Positions 19,883 to 31,466 of a stretch of DNA of 64,000 nucleotides are shown here, one piece after another. The number at the start of each line of letters is the position of its first letter. Positions within the stretch are counted from its first letter, which is position 1. This stretch comes from Sphingomonas nostoxanthinifaciens (GTDB lineage Bacteria > Pseudomonadota > Alphaproteobacteria > Sphingomonadales > Sphingomonadaceae): NCBI RefSeq assembly GCF_019930585.1, contig NZ_CP082839.1, positions 372,001 through 436,000 on the forward strand, in the 5' to 3' direction. A program made the translations under genes and the position numbers. Below the pieces are notes generated by a model. It worked only from the letters and a program-made list of their open reading frames with translations. It was not told the origin of the DNA and did no database searches.

Positions 19883-20305
19883 ATGTCGCTTCAGCCGTTC
19901 CACCTCGCCTTTCCGGTCCACGACATCGCCGCCGCGCGCGCCTTCTACGGCGAACTGCTCGGCTGCGCGGAGGGGCGCAGCGCGCCCGAATGGGTCGATT
20001 TCGATCTCTACGGCCACCAGATCGTCGCGCATCTCGATCCGGCGGCGAAGCCGGCCGGCATCACCAACCCGGTCGACGGGCATGACGTACCGGTGCCGCA
20101 TTTCGGCGTCGTGCTTGGCTGGGACGATTGGCACGCGCTCGCCGACCGGCTGACCGCCGCGGGCGTGCGCTTCGGCATCGCGCCGCACATCCGCTTCAAG
20201 GGGCAGGTGGGCGAGCAGGCGACGATGTTCTTCCGCGATCCCAGCGGCAATGCGCTGGAGTTCAAGGCGTTTCAGGATATCGGCCAGCTTTTCGCCAAGG
20301 CCTGA
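19883..20305 (+). CDS. VOC family protein (glyoxalase/dioxygenase fold)
   Basis: A 140-residue single-domain vicinal-oxygen-chelate protein. It starts [20 protein letters not shown] with the first metal-ligand His in FHLAFPV. The C-terminal half has the typical [13 protein letters not shown], whose Glu is the usual last metal ligand. The substrate is unknown; relatives include glyoxalase I-like enzymes and antibiotic-resistance proteins. It stands alone and has a weak ribosome-binding site. Confidence 0.85.
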   Translation: MSLQPFHLAFPVHDIAAARAFYGELLGCAEGRSAPEWVDFDLYGHQIVAHLDPAAKPAGITNPVDGHDVPVPHFGVVLGWDDWHALADRLTAAGVRFGIAPHIRFKGQVGEQATMFFRDPSGNALEFKAFQDIGQLFAKA

Positions 20306-20447
20306 GCGCCCGCCGCAGGCCGCCCCGCGGCGGCAGGGCGGCCGTTCTGCCGCCAGCAGAGGCGGGGTCGCGCCCGAAACGACAATCGGTTAAGATAAGC
20401 AGAGGCCTTCGAGGCCGGCGGCATCGCGCCTGGGGGGCGACGAGCAC

Positions 20448-21701
20448 ATGATCGAACGGCTGCGCCACAAGGGACGGGCCTATTGGTTCGTCAGCATCGC
20501 GATCCTCGCCGCCACCATCATGGCGCGCGACATCATCGAAGATCGCCTGAACCTGAAGGACGCCAAGAACGCGCTCTTCCTGCTGCTCACCCGCAGCCCG
20601 ACCAACCCGGCCTACGCGCACAACGTCAAGTTGATCGCGATCGACGACGATGCGTTCTGGAGCGATGCGATGCAGCATCGGTCCCCGACCAATCGCATCT
20701 ACCTCGCCAAGCTTATCGCCGCCGCCGACGCGGCCGAGGCGCGCGTGATCGCGCTCGACTTCGACCTGCGGCTCGGCCAGTCGACGGCGCCGGTCGCGCC
20801 AGGCGATTATGATGCGATCGAGCCCGCTTATCGCAGGGAAACCGACGCGCTGATGCGGACGGTCGGCGATGTCGCGCAACGGCGCCACGTCGTGCTGTCG
20901 GAACCGATCGGCGGCCCGATCGACGGGCCGTTCAACCTGCTCGCCGCCGCGCCGAACGCCTACGGCATCTGCACGGCGATGCTCGATCGGGGCAGGTGGG
21001 AGAATCCGGGCACATCGCGCTTCCTGCTTACGCCCACAGCGCAACGCAATATCGCCTGCGGTTACATCGCGCTGATGGATGATGCACGCCGCCTCCCGCC
21101 GCCTGCGCGGATCGTCGGCAGCCGCTTCGCGCTCGATTCGTTTTCGCTGGCGATCGCGCGCGCCCGCGACGCCGATGCTCCGGCGCGGATCGGCCGGCAT
21201 ACCTATGCCTCGTTCATCTCCGCCGATGCGATCCGTGCGCCGGGTGCCTCGATTTCGTCGAGCCGGCTCCTCGCCGATCCCCTCGCCGCGCGCGATCTGC
21301 TGCAGGGCAATGCCGTGGTGATCGGTGCGGTGTGGCACACGCGCAGCTACGGCCAGGGCGACGCGATCGATCTGCACGACACGCCGATCGGGCCGGTGGC
21401 GGGCGCGCTGCTGCATCTCAATCTCGCCGAGGCGATCATCGGCAACCGCGTCTATCCGGCGATGCCCGAACGGGCGATGGTGCTGATCGAGATCGCGCTG
21501 GGCGCGGCGGCGGCGGTCCTGTTCGCGCTGATGCCGTCGGCGGCATTGGCCGCTTTGTTGCTGGCAGGGTCGATGCTGGTGCTGCTCGGCGTGCAGTGGC
21601 TGTTCCTGCAGCTGTTCGGCACCTTTCTGGATCTGTTCGCGCCGATCGTCGGCATGGGCGTCCACGCCATCTTCGAGCGGCTCCTGAATCGGCATGCGTA
21701 A
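20448..21701 (+). CDS. CHASE2-domain membrane protein without an output domain
   Basis: A 417-residue protein. An N-terminal helix (about 10-27) is followed by an extracytoplasmic CHASE2 sensor domain (about 35-330: VKLIAIDDDAFW, VIALDFDLRL, ending in NAVVIGAVWHTRSYGQGD). Three closely spaced C-terminal helices (about 345-405) follow. CHASE2 normally precedes adenylate cyclase, diguanylate cyclase or kinase domains; here the protein stops after the membrane segments with no cytoplasmic effector. It may signal through a partner encoded elsewhere. The 143 bases before it hold no recognised element. Confidence 0.8.
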   Translation: MIERLRHKGRAYWFVSIAILAATIMARDIIEDRLNLKDAKNALFLLLTRSPTNPAYAHNVKLIAIDDDAFWSDAMQHRSPTNRIYLAKLIAAADAAEARVIALDFDLRLGQSTAPVAPGDYDAIEPAYRRETDALMRTVGDVAQRRHVVLSEPIGGPIDGPFNLLAAAPNAYGICTAMLDRGRWENPGTSRFLLTPTAQRNIACGYIALMDDARRLPPPARIVGSRFALDSFSLAIARARDADAPARIGRHTYASFISADAIRAPGASISSSRLLADPLAARDLLQGNAVVIGAVWHTRSYGQGDAIDLHDTPIGPVAGALLHLNLAEAIIGNRVYPAMPERAMVLIEIALGAAAAVLFALMPSAALAALLLAGSMLVLLGVQWLFLQLFGTFLDLFAPIVGMGVHAIFERLLNRHA

Positions 21702-21740
21702 CGTAGCGTCGTCGTCGAACGAACCGTCAGCAGGAAAGGA

Positions 21741-22013
21741 ATGTCGATGTCTCGGATATCGTTGATAAGTGCGGTAGCGTTGGCGTCGCTCGCCGCCGCC
21801 CCCGCACTTGCCCAGAACCCCAACAACAATGGTGGTCCTGTGCCACTGATGCCGCCGGGATCGGTCGAGGCGGCGAGGGTCGAGGAACCCAAGCCGGCGC
21901 CGACCACGGCGGGGCCAGTCGGGATTGACGGTCCTCCGCTCTGCTCGCGCACGGTGAAGGACAAGTGCGTGCAGCGGCAGGGCCCGCACTTGGAACTGAA
22001 GAAAAGGCGGTGA
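21741..22013 (+). CDS. Small exported hypothetical protein
   Basis: A 90-residue protein with a signal peptide (SRISLISAVALASLAAAPALA) and a short Pro-, Asn- and Gly-rich mature part (NPNNNGGPVPLMPPGS) holding two cysteines. Function unknown. AGGAAAGGA lies just upstream; both ATG 21741 and ATG 21747 fit it, and I report the first. A GC-rich hairpin immediately after the stop may end its transcript. Confidence 0.6.
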   Translation: MSMSRISLISAVALASLAAAPALAQNPNNNGGPVPLMPPGSVEAARVEEPKPAPTTAGPVGIDGPPLCSRTVKDKCVQRQGPHLELKKRR

Positions 22014-22023
22014 TCGACGGTGA

Positions 22024-22054
22024 TCGCCCCGCCGGTCGGGCGGCGGCGGGGCGA
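22024..22054. terminator. GC-rich hairpin between convergent genes
   Basis: Arms TCGCCCCGCC (22024-22033) and GGCGGGGCGA (22045-22054) form a ten-base stem with an 11-base loop. It lies between the ends of two convergent genes and could stop both. No T-run follows, so strength as an intrinsic terminator is uncertain. Confidence 0.5.
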
Positions 22055-22061
22055 CCTATGA

Positions 22062-24173
22062 TCAACCGCCGTGCGCCGCCAGCGCGGCGAGCAGCAGCAA
22101 TGCGACGATGTTGGTGATCTTGATCATCGGATTGACCGCCGGGCCCGCTGTATCTTTGTAGGGATCGCCGACCGTGTCGCCGGTCACCGCAGCCTTGTGT
22201 GCGTCCGATCCCTTGCCGCCATGGTTGCCGTCCTCGATATATTTTTTGGCATTGTCCCACGCGCCGCCGCCCGACGTCATCGAGATGGCGACGAAAAGCC
22301 CCGAGACGATCACGCCCAGCAGCAGAGCGCCGAGGCTGGCGAACCCGTTCGCCTGGCCCGCGACCGCCTTGATGACGAAGTAAACGACCACCGGCGCCAG
22401 CACCGGCAGCAGGCTCGGCACGATCATCTCCTTGATCGCCGCCTTGGTGACGAGGTCGACGGTGCGCGCATAATCGGGGCGGCTGGTGCCCGCCATGATG
22501 CCGGGATTGGAGCGGAACTGCTCGCGCACATCCTCCACCACCGCGCCGGCGGCGCGGCCGACCGCGGTCATGCCGAACGCGCCGAACGAGAAGGGCAGCA
22601 GCGCGCCGAGCAGCAGGCCGACGATGACGTAAGGGTTGGACAACGAGAAATCGACCGCGAGGAGCGGGAAGAACTCGCGCAGATCGGCGGTGTAGGCGCC
22701 GAACAGGACGAGCGCCGCCAACGCGGCCGACCCGATCGCATAGCCCTTGGTGACCGCCTTGGTGGTGTTGCCGACCGCGTCGAGCGCGTCGGTCCGTTCG
22801 CGCACGTCATGCTCCAGCCCGGCCATCTCGGCGATGCCGCCGGCATTGTCGGTGACCGGACCATAAGCATCCAGCGCCACCACCATGCCGGCCAGCGCCA
22901 GCATCGCGGTCGCACCGAAGGCGATGCCGATCACGCCGGCGAACTGATAGGCGGCGATCACCGCGATCACGATCACGATCGTCGGCGCCGCGGTCGATTC
23001 GAGGCTGATCGCCAGCCCCTGGATCACGTTGGTGCCGTGGCCGGTCACGCTCGCCCGCGCGATCGATTTCACCGGGCGATAATTGGTGCCGGTATAATAT
23101 TCGGTGATCCAGACGAGCGCGCCCGTCACCGCGAGCCCGATCAGCGCGCACCAGAACAGGTCGATCGGATAGACGTCGCGCGGGGCGGCGCCGTCGTGCA
23201 TCGTGAACAGCATGCGCTCGAACTGCGGCAAAGCGAGGCGGAAGGCGCCGTAGATCGCTGGGATGGCGAGGATCGCCGAGGTCCAGAAGCCCTTGTAGAG
23301 CGCGCCCATGATCGATCCCGAGCCCAGCCGCACCATGAAGGTGCCGACGATCGAGGTGAGGATGCAAACGCCGCCGATCAGCAGCGGCAGCGTCATCAGC
23401 GGGAGCGCATTGGGCGCGTTCGGCATCATCACCGCGATCGAGACCATCGTCACGCCAAGCGTCACGACATAGGTCTCGAACAGGTCGGCGGCCATGCCGG
23501 CGCAGTCGCCGACATTGTCGCCGACATTGTCCGCGATTACGGCGGGGTTGCGCGGATCGTCCTCTGGGATGCCCGCCTCGACCTTGCCGACCAGATCGGC
23601 GCCGACGTCCGCCGCCTTGGTAAAGATGCCGCCGCCCAGCCGCGCGAAGATCGAGATGAGCGACGCGCCGAACGACAGCGCCACCAGCGCGTTGACGACG
23701 ATGCGGTCGGTCGGCGCGTGGCCGGCCGGCCCGGTCAGCCAATAGAAGAAGCCGGCGATGGCGAGCAGCCCCAGTCCGGCGACGAGCATCCCGGTTATCG
23801 CGCCCGAGCGGAAGGCGGTGGTGAGGCCGCCCTGCAGCGAGGTGCGCGCCGCCTCCGCGGTGCGGACGTTCGCCTTAACCGAGATGTTCATGCCGACGAA
23901 CCCCGTCGCGCCGGACAGGACCGCGCCGATCAGGAAGCCGACCGCCGAAACCAGCCCGAGGAAATAGCCCACCAGCACGACGACGACGATGCCGACGATG
24001 CCGATGGTGGTATATTGCCGCACCAGATAGGCGCGCGCGCCTTCCTGGATGGCGCTCGCGATATCCTGCATCCGCTGGTTGCCCGCCGGCTGGCGCAGCA
24101 CCGCAAAGCTGGTGACGATCCCGTAAAGCACGGCCACGAGGCCACAGACGATGGCCAGTTCGACGAGCAGCAT
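22062..24173 (-). CDS. hppA: K+-insensitive pyrophosphate-energized proton pump
   Basis: Membrane pyrophosphatase that pumps H+ as it hydrolyses PPi. It is 703 residues with about sixteen membrane helices. The substrate-binding motif [19 protein letters not shown] and the first acidic motif ([19 protein letters not shown]) are intact. [15 protein letters not shown] carries Lys and Thr at the two positions where K+-dependent enzymes have Ala and Gly/Ala, so the pump should be K+-independent. The ATG 24173 has AAGGAGAGG upstream. It may serve in PPi recycling with PpdK, encoded 17 kb away; that is inference. Confidence 0.95.
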   Translation of the reverse strand: MLLVELAIVCGLVAVLYGIVTSFAVLRQPAGNQRMQDIASAIQEGARAYLVRQYTTIGIVGIVVVVLVGYFLGLVSAVGFLIGAVLSGATGFVGMNISVKANVRTAEAARTSLQGGLTTAFRSGAITGMLVAGLGLLAIAGFFYWLTGPAGHAPTDRIVVNALVALSFGASLISIFARLGGGIFTKAADVGADLVGKVEAGIPEDDPRNPAVIADNVGDNVGDCAGMAADLFETYVVTLGVTMVSIAVMMPNAPNALPLMTLPLLIGGVCILTSIVGTFMVRLGSGSIMGALYKGFWTSAILAIPAIYGAFRLALPQFERMLFTMHDGAAPRDVYPIDLFWCALIGLAVTGALVWITEYYTGTNYRPVKSIARASVTGHGTNVIQGLAISLESTAAPTIVIVIAVIAAYQFAGVIGIAFGATAMLALAGMVVALDAYGPVTDNAGGIAEMAGLEHDVRERTDALDAVGNTTKAVTKGYAIGSAALAALVLFGAYTADLREFFPLLAVDFSLSNPYVIVGLLLGALLPFSFGAFGMTAVGRAAGAVVEDVREQFRSNPGIMAGTSRPDYARTVDLVTKAAIKEMIVPSLLPVLAPVVVYFVIKAVAGQANGFASLGALLLGVIVSGLFVAISMTSGGGAWDNAKKYIEDGNHGGKGSDAHKAAVTGDTVGDPYKDTAGPAVNPMIKITNIVALLLLAALAAHGG

Positions 24174-24267
24174 GCCGTCCTCTCCTTGTGCGCCTCCCCG
24201 TCGCGACGTGGCGCGGGGATGACGCGGCGAAGACTAGCGGGCTTTTTGGGGCCCGCAAGCGGGCGCG

Positions 24268-25194
24268 TCACGGCGCATGTTCGTAACCCAGGCTAAGCGG
24301 GAGAGCGACCGGACCGTCGCGACCGAACAGCCTCAGTCCCGTACCCGCCGTGAAGCGACCAACGGCCGTGATCGCCGCGAGACCGTCGGGCGGCATCGAG
24401 ACGCGGGTCGGCGCCGCGAACAGGAGTTCGTAATCGTCGCCCGCCGTGGCGGCGGCGAGCCGGGCCGCGCGATCCGTGGGCGCGCCGGCGGGAAGGGGGA
24501 TGGCGTCGAGGTCGATCGTGACGGCAAGGCCGCTCGCCTGCGCCATGCGCGCGGCGTCGATGAGCAGGCCGTCGGAGACGTCCATCATCGCGTTGACGTG
24601 GGGGGCGAGCGCGAGGCCTTCGGCGAGACGGGGGTGTGGGCGGCGATAAGCGGCCAGCCATTCCGGCCGGCCCTCGATCCGCTCCTGCGCCATGGCGAGC
24701 CCCAAACCGGCGGCGCCGATCATGCCGGTGACGAACAGCGTGTCGCCTGCCTTCGCCCCGCCCCGCGCCGGCGCGCTTCCCGCGCGCACGCTGCCGATCG
24801 CGGTCAGGCCGAGCTGGCGTGCCGATCCGGCCGGCACCGCCACCGTATCACCACCCAGCAGCGGCACGGCGAAGGCTGTGCACGCCTCCTGCAGGCCGCG
24901 CGCGAAGGCGGCGTCCCACCCCGCATCCGCCGCCAGCGGGTAGCCGAGCATCACCCCCAGCGGCGTCGCGCCCTTGGCGGCGAGGTCCGACAGGTTCACC
25001 GCCACCAGCTTCCATGCGACGTCCTCGGGCAGGTCGTCGGGCAGATAGTGGACGCCCTCGACGATCATGTCGTGGGTCAGGACGAGGTCGCGGTCGCCCA
25101 TCGGCAGCACCGCCACGTCGTCGGCCAGCCCGCGCGCGGCGGGATCGTGGGCGAAGCGGGCCAAAGCGCCGATGAAGTCGCTCTCGCGGGACAT
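24268..25194 (-). CDS. thiL: Thiamine-monophosphate kinase
   Basis: Phosphorylates thiamine monophosphate to thiamine diphosphate. It is 308 residues of the PurM/ThiL fold. Key motifs are DDVAVLPMGDRDLVLTHDM (Mg-nucleotide site), HYLPDDLPEDVAWKLVAVNLS, KGATPLGVML, PLLGGDT and DVSDGLLIDAARMA. ATG 25194-25192 is the evident start. In many alphaproteobacteria thiL follows nusB; here nusB is not adjacent, and hppA lies 94 bases downstream on the same strand. Confidence 0.94.
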   Translation of the reverse strand: MSRESDFIGALARFAHDPAARGLADDVAVLPMGDRDLVLTHDMIVEGVHYLPDDLPEDVAWKLVAVNLSDLAAKGATPLGVMLGYPLAADAGWDAAFARGLQEACTAFAVPLLGGDTVAVPAGSARQLGLTAIGSVRAGSAPARGGAKAGDTLFVTGMIGAAGLGLAMAQERIEGRPEWLAAYRRPHPRLAEGLALAPHVNAMMDVSDGLLIDAARMAQASGLAVTIDLDAIPLPAGAPTDRAARLAAATAGDDYELLFAAPTRVSMPPDGLAAITAVGRFTAGTGLRLFGRDGPVALPLSLGYEHAP

Positions 25195-25271
25195 ATCGCC
25201 CCTCTAGGGCGCGACGCCGCCGGCTGCGAGCACTTCAATCATCCTTAACGGTTGCCGGCTAGTCGTGGTTT

Positions 25272-25595
25272 ATGGCTTGTGAACTGGATCGCTACGTCCC
25301 GGCCAAGGCATTCGAGCTGGCCGAATCGATGATCGAGGAGTTCGGTGCGGACGCCTTCGCAGTCGCGCGCCAGCGGCTGAAGATGCGCATCCGCGACGAG
25401 TTGCCCGCGATGATCAACCTGTACGCCGGCGTCTGTACCTTATTGGCCGAGCGGCGCGCGCGCGGCAGAGGTTGGTTTGCGCGCGTTCGCGGCGCCATCG
25501 CAGGGACACCCACCCGCCGCGGGACGCACGTCGCGCTGCGCCACGAACTGGTCCCCGTCCACATCTCCGTATTGCGGCCGTCCCGCATGATTTGA
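25272..25595 (+). CDS. Hypothetical protein
   Basis: A 107-residue soluble protein without signal peptide. The first 60 residues are predicted helical (AKAFELAESMIEEFGADAFAVARQRLKMR), followed by an Arg-rich stretch. No domain is recognised. It lies 60 bases before the YihY/BrkB gene and could be co-transcribed with it. Confidence 0.5.
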   Translation: MACELDRYVPAKAFELAESMIEEFGADAFAVARQRLKMRIRDELPAMINLYAGVCTLLAERRARGRGWFARVRGAIAGTPTRRGTHVALRHELVPVHISVLRPSRMI

Positions 25596-25653
25596 CCATC
25601 TTTTCGGCTCTTTGGCGCCCGTCGGGCGTTGGGCGCGGATCGAGGGGACGATC

Positions 25654-26679
25654 ATGGTTTCAACGCGCGCCGATGGCGTAGACCCGCACGGCCGCGAGGC
25701 CGAGAGCCCGCTTGGGATGCCGGCTTCCGCCTGGCGCGAGATTTTGTGGCGCGTCTGGATCAAGACCGGCACCGACAATATCGGCCTGCTCGCGGCGGGC
25801 ATCGCCTTCTACGCCTTCCTCTCGTTCGTGCCGCTGCTCGGCGCGCTGGTGATGACCTATGGCCTGATCGCCGATCCCGCGACGATCCAGAGCCACATGC
25901 AGATGATCATCGATCTGGTGCCGAAGGATGCGGCCAAGCTGATCCTCGACCAGCTCGTCAACCTGATGACAACCGCTTCCGGCAAGAAGGGGCTGGGGCT
26001 TCTGATCGCGCTGCTGATCTCGATCTACGGCGCGACGCGCGCGAGCGGCGCGATCATCATGGCGCTGAATGTGGTCTATGAGCAGCACGAGCGGCGCAAC
26101 ATTCTGAAGACGACCGGCGTGTCGTTCGTGCTCATCATCGGCGCGGTGATGGTGGCGATCGTCGGGCTGCTCGCCGCCTCGGCGCTGGCGCTGGTGGGTA
26201 AGCTCGCCGACGGGCTGGGCGTGTTCGCTACGGTGGGCATCAATGTCGCGACCTTCGCGGTGGCGGCGGTGCTGACCAGTATCGCGATCGGCGCCTGCTA
26301 CCGCTTCGCGCCCGATCGGCACGACGCCAAATGGCGCTGGCTGTCGATCGGCTCGGGCCTCGCAACCCTGCTGTGGCTGGTCGCGACGCTAGGCTTTGGC
26401 GCTTACGCCTCGACCATCGGCAATTACAACGCGACCTATGGATCGCTGGGCGCGGTGGTGGTGCTGCTGATGTGGCTGTGGGTCTCGGCCTATGCCATCC
26501 TGCTCGGCGCGGAAATCAACGCCGAGGCGGAGCGCCAGACCGCGCAGGATACCACCACCGGCCGGGCCAAGCCGCTGGGCCGCCGCGGCGCGACCGTGGC
26601 GGACGAGGTGGCGGGCGAACCCGGCACCGAGCCTTCAGAAGAAAAATCGCGTGCCATCGCTCGCAATGCGGCGCCATAG
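25654..26679 (+). CDS. YihY/virulence factor BrkB family inner-membrane protein
   Basis: A 341-residue membrane protein. Six membrane segments are evident, including GLLAAGIAFYAFLSFVPLLG (about 42-61), GVSFVLIIGAVMVAIVGLL and LGAVVVLLMWLWVSAYAILLG, with the family motif GAEINAEAE at the end. The family was once thought to be RNase BN but that activity is not supported; function remains unclear (transport is suspected). The ATG at 25654 has GAGGGG eight bases upstream. A charged cytoplasmic tail ends the protein. Confidence 0.88.
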   Translation: MVSTRADGVDPHGREAESPLGMPASAWREILWRVWIKTGTDNIGLLAAGIAFYAFLSFVPLLGALVMTYGLIADPATIQSHMQMIIDLVPKDAAKLILDQLVNLMTTASGKKGLGLLIALLISIYGATRASGAIIMALNVVYEQHERRNILKTTGVSFVLIIGAVMVAIVGLLAASALALVGKLADGLGVFATVGINVATFAVAAVLTSIAIGACYRFAPDRHDAKWRWLSIGSGLATLLWLVATLGFGAYASTIGNYNATYGSLGAVVVLLMWLWVSAYAILLGAEINAEAERQTAQDTTTGRAKPLGRRGATVADEVAGEPGTEPSEEKSRAIARNAAP

Positions 26680-26688
26680 GATCGACCG

Positions 26689-27120
26689 ATGAAGTGCATT
26701 CGGATTATCGCCGCCTTGGCAGCCGTGGCATCGCTCGCGATCGGAAGCGCCGCCTCGGCGCAGCTCGGGCGCAATGTGCCGGCCGGGAGCCCGCTTGGGG
26801 CGATGCCGCTCAATGGACTTGCTGGAGGTGAAACGTCGGGCGCGACCGATCCCGCGCAAGCGTGGTTGCGGCAGCAGCAGGCTGCGGTCGCCCGCGCACA
26901 GGCGCAGGCCGCACGCCAGCGGGGGCAGGCCGAAGCGTTCGCCGCCGTGCCGCGCACATCGCCTCAGGTGGACGACGATCTCGCCCCGCGCCGCGCGCAA
27001 ACCGATCTGAACGCGCCCGATTCGGCGCGTATCGGCGGAGGGTCGCTTCCAACCCCGTTCAGCGGTGGCATTCGGCCGGCATGGTCGGGATCAGGGATAA
27101 CGACGCCCTGGCACGATTGA
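26689..27120 (+). CDS. Exported hypothetical protein, Ala/Gln-rich
   Basis: A 143-residue protein starting with a signal peptide (MKCIRIIAALAAVASLAIG, cleavage near ASA-Q). The middle is a Gln/Ala/Arg helix (AWLRQQQAAVARAQAQAARQ), possibly coiled coil. The end is Pro/Gly-rich. No family is recognised. Only nine bases separate it from the YihY gene, so co-transcription is likely. Confidence 0.6.
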   Translation: MKCIRIIAALAAVASLAIGSAASAQLGRNVPAGSPLGAMPLNGLAGGETSGATDPAQAWLRQQQAAVARAQAQAARQRGQAEAFAAVPRTSPQVDDDLAPRRAQTDLNAPDSARIGGGSLPTPFSGGIRPAWSGSGITTPWHD

Positions 27121-27139
27121 GTTTGGGCACCCAGCGTCC

Positions 27140-28909
<1,770 letters not shown>

Positions 28910-28930
28910 TGGGCGATGGGCTTCCGGGAC

Positions 28931-29965
28931 TCAAACTGCCTTCTGCACGACGATCCCGACGCAGGTAACAACGAAGCCGTCCACCGCCACCTTGAGATGG
29001 GTCGGCCCGCCGATCCAATGGTTGAGAGCGGCCGGCAGATCGTGGCTGTAGGGCGGAAGATCGACAAAGCGATCCAGCACCCCGCGCCCTAGATCCAGCT
29101 CAATCGGCGCCATGCAATGGCCCTTGGCTGCCAAACGATCTGCCAGCAGTCGCAAATGCCTTTCTTGGAACAGCACCGTCGGCCAATTATCGATCGTGCG
29201 TCCGCGATTGTCGATGTTGAACTCGGTCGTATGAACCGCAATGCCGCCGGGCCGCAGTGTGTTCAGGCTGTTCTCAATGAAAGTAAGCCCCGCCTCGATC
29301 GATCCCAGATGCTCCAGCGCGCACAGCGACCAGCAAAAATCATAACCCGTCAGATCGGCGGGGATCGCGGTCATGTCGACTGCCCGGAAATCGACCTGCT
29401 GGTCGAAGCAAGCCCGATCGAGAAAGGCGGGATGATAGGCCTGATCGAGCGAGGCGGCATGCTGCCCGGTCTCGGCCCAACCGCGGCCGGCAGCCTCCTC
29501 TAGCGGCAAGTCCGTAACCGTAACCATCGCGCCTCGGGCGGCAAGATAGCTCGGCACTGGTTCGGCACCGCAACCAAAACCGAGCCCGCGCACGCCACCT
29601 TGGATCAGTCCCCGTTCGAAGAGAACCTGCAGGACATAAGCGAGTTCCCACATCTTGCGATGATAGACGACCGGCACCCGCAGCTGTCCGCACCAGTGCG
29701 CCACCCAGTCGCTCTCAATGTCGGCCTGGGTCGAAAGGCAGGTATTAAGGCCGACCGGGCCGGCGGTAGTGTCGGTGCGTATCGGGAGCGCTACCGCCAT
29801 ACGCTGTGCCAACTCATAGCCAAGTGCTTTGACATTCAAGCTCAAGATATTGATGTTACGGACTATTTCGTTAAGCGCATTGGTATTGGGCTGATCGGCG
29901 TCATTGAGCAGAGACGTCAGCGCCAGCAGCTTTTCTCGGTCCTGATCGGTGATGAGTTCGTCCAC
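28931..29965 (-). CDS. Class I SAM-dependent methyltransferase (capsule locus)
   Basis: A 344-residue protein. The first 60 residues look helical. The Rossmann-type methyltransferase core has GVRGLGFGCGAEPVPSYLA (motif I, about 122-140), TVTDLP (acidic motif II), FDFCWS-like YDFCWSLCALEHL (motif IV) and LRPGGIAVHTTEF (motif VI). The substrate is unknown; locus context suggests a sugar, polysaccharide terminus or lipid. It begins with GTG at 29965. A diverged paralogue lies directly upstream (30097-31302). Confidence 0.8.
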   Translation of the reverse strand: MDELITDQDREKLLALTSLLNDADQPNTNALNEIVRNINILSLNVKALGYELAQRMAVALPIRTDTTAGPVGLNTCLSTQADIESDWVAHWCGQLRVPVVYHRKMWELAYVLQVLFERGLIQGGVRGLGFGCGAEPVPSYLAARGAMVTVTDLPLEEAAGRGWAETGQHAASLDQAYHPAFLDRACFDQQVDFRAVDMTAIPADLTGYDFCWSLCALEHLGSIEAGLTFIENSLNTLRPGGIAVHTTEFNIDNRGRTIDNWPTVLFQERHLRLLADRLAAKGHCMAPIELDLGRGVLDRFVDLPPYSHDLPAALNHWIGGPTHLKVAVDGFVVTCVGIVVQKAV

Positions 29966-30096
29966 GGGAATATCGACCTTGGCTGGGAGGAGGGTTCCGG
30001 TCCGTACCCCGGATGGTCACAGGCGGGCCCGCTTCTCATCTCCCGCCGCGGGCCGCAAGGCCAAAGGCTTCTGCGCGGATACCGCGTCAGTCGGCA

Positions 30097-31302
30097 TCAG
30101 AGCGCCGACAAGGCCTTGCGCGCGACAAAGCCCACATGCCCCAGCGCGTGGGACGAGCGGATCGCGTCCAACTCGCGGAAACGGAACTGCGCTACCTCGT
30201 GACCGCGGCTAATCAAAACCAACAGGATGCGTTCCAACTCGACACGGCCGATCGCCGCTGGCTGAAAACCGCTGCTGTCGCGCAGGCGATAGCGGCAGAC
30301 GTGGACGGCGATGCCGCCCGGGCGCAACGCGGCGAGCGTGCCCTCCACGAAGGGCAGCATCTCCGCAGGGCCGACGAGCGCTTCGGGCGCATCAATCGAC
30401 CAGAGAAAATCGAAATTCACGAGATCGGCCGGCAGCGGCAACAATGGCGCCGACCGCGATTCAACGCCGGGCGCGATCGGCGCGGGCGATTCGCCTGCAC
30501 CCGTCGTGGCAGCCGTTACCGTAACGCCGGCCCTTCCCAGATAGGCGGGCAACGAGCCGAACTGCGCCTGCAGCCCCAGTCCGGCCGCGCCGGCCTGCGC
30601 CATCCCGTACCGGCTCAGAACCTGACAGACATAGAGCTCTGGCCAATCGGAAGCGTCACCCTGCAGCCCCAGAGTGCGCGCGCCACCGCGATAGCTCGGC
30701 TCATCCATTTGCGCATGCGTGGCTACTTGCGTCACCGGATCGGCAAAGCTCGGCGGTTCCGGCGAAAGCATGTGCGCGATTGGCCGCACATCATCCCGTC
30801 CGAAGACCGTGCTGCGGATGTCGGCGACGATGGTGGAAGTTTTATTGGAATTACAGGGACGATCAAACCAGACGCTGACGCCAGCCGCCTCGGCATCCGT
30901 GTCGTCCTGAATGCCGGCGTACAGCGCGAAGCTCATGCCTCGAAAGCCTTCAAAGCGAATCTCTGCACGGCCGCCATGCTGGATCAGGCGGTTAAGCTGG
31001 ATGCGATCACTGTTGGCCATAACCGCGCGCGAGCCGGGCTCCATCGGCAGCATGTGCACTCGCAGCCACAGCGTGCCGCGCCGCGCCCGCAGTCCATCAA
31101 ACTGCACGATGAAGCGGGACGGCCCCGGCGCGGCTTCGAAATAGCCGGTATGAAAGACGTAATAGGGGTCTTGGCTCGGCACGGCACCGCCGAGTCCGCC
31201 TATCCTGCTTGCGGTCTGCGGGAAGAAATCGAACGGGTCGACCGGAACTTCCGGGGCTGTTTCTCCCGCATTTTGTACCGACGCTTCTGCCACGATCCTC
31301 AC
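30097..31302 (-). CDS. Beta-sandwich protein with degenerate methyltransferase-like domain
   Basis: A 401-residue protein. Residues about 40-150 are strand-rich (RFIVQFDGL, GTLWLRVHML, AEIRFEGFRGMSFALYAG), suggesting a jelly-roll or carbohydrate-binding-like domain. Residues about 215-400 align with the methyltransferase downstream: ELYVCQVLSRYGMAQAGAAG matches its WELAYVLQVLFERGL region, and NFDFLWSIDAPEAL and LRPGGIAVHVCRY match motifs IV and VI. The SAM-binding glycine motif is lost (GLGLQAQFGSLPAYLG in place of GFGCGAEPVPSYLA). It may bind rather than methylate. The start is GTG 31302 or GTG 31293. Confidence 0.65.
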   Translation of the reverse strand: MRIVAEASVQNAGETAPEVPVDPFDFFPQTASRIGGLGGAVPSQDPYYVFHTGYFEAAPGPSRFIVQFDGLRARRGTLWLRVHMLPMEPGSRAVMANSDRIQLNRLIQHGGRAEIRFEGFRGMSFALYAGIQDDTDAEAAGVSVWFDRPCNSNKTSTIVADIRSTVFGRDDVRPIAHMLSPEPPSFADPVTQVATHAQMDEPSYRGGARTLGLQGDASDWPELYVCQVLSRYGMAQAGAAGLGLQAQFGSLPAYLGRAGVTVTAATTGAGESPAPIAPGVESRSAPLLPLPADLVNFDFLWSIDAPEALVGPAEMLPFVEGTLAALRPGGIAVHVCRYRLRDSSGFQPAAIGRVELERILLVLISRGHEVAQFRFRELDAIRSSHALGHVGFVARKALSAL

Positions 31303-31466
31303 TCTGCTGCGATGTCGCCCTACGCGATTACGATCGCGGCTGCCAGCCGTGCCGTCCGCCCCACCGGAACGCTTTTGCCCCTTCCTTACTTTGCAGAGCG
31401 CGTTAGATTATCCTCGGTGCGCGTCGCACGGCGCATATCCTGTGGGAAAAAGGCCGGGATTGTCAC

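Noticed and set aside
22071..24296. 741-codon plus-strand frame opposite hppA
   Set aside because: His/Arg/Asp-rich antisense frame with no domain; HppA motifs on the other strand are unambiguous.
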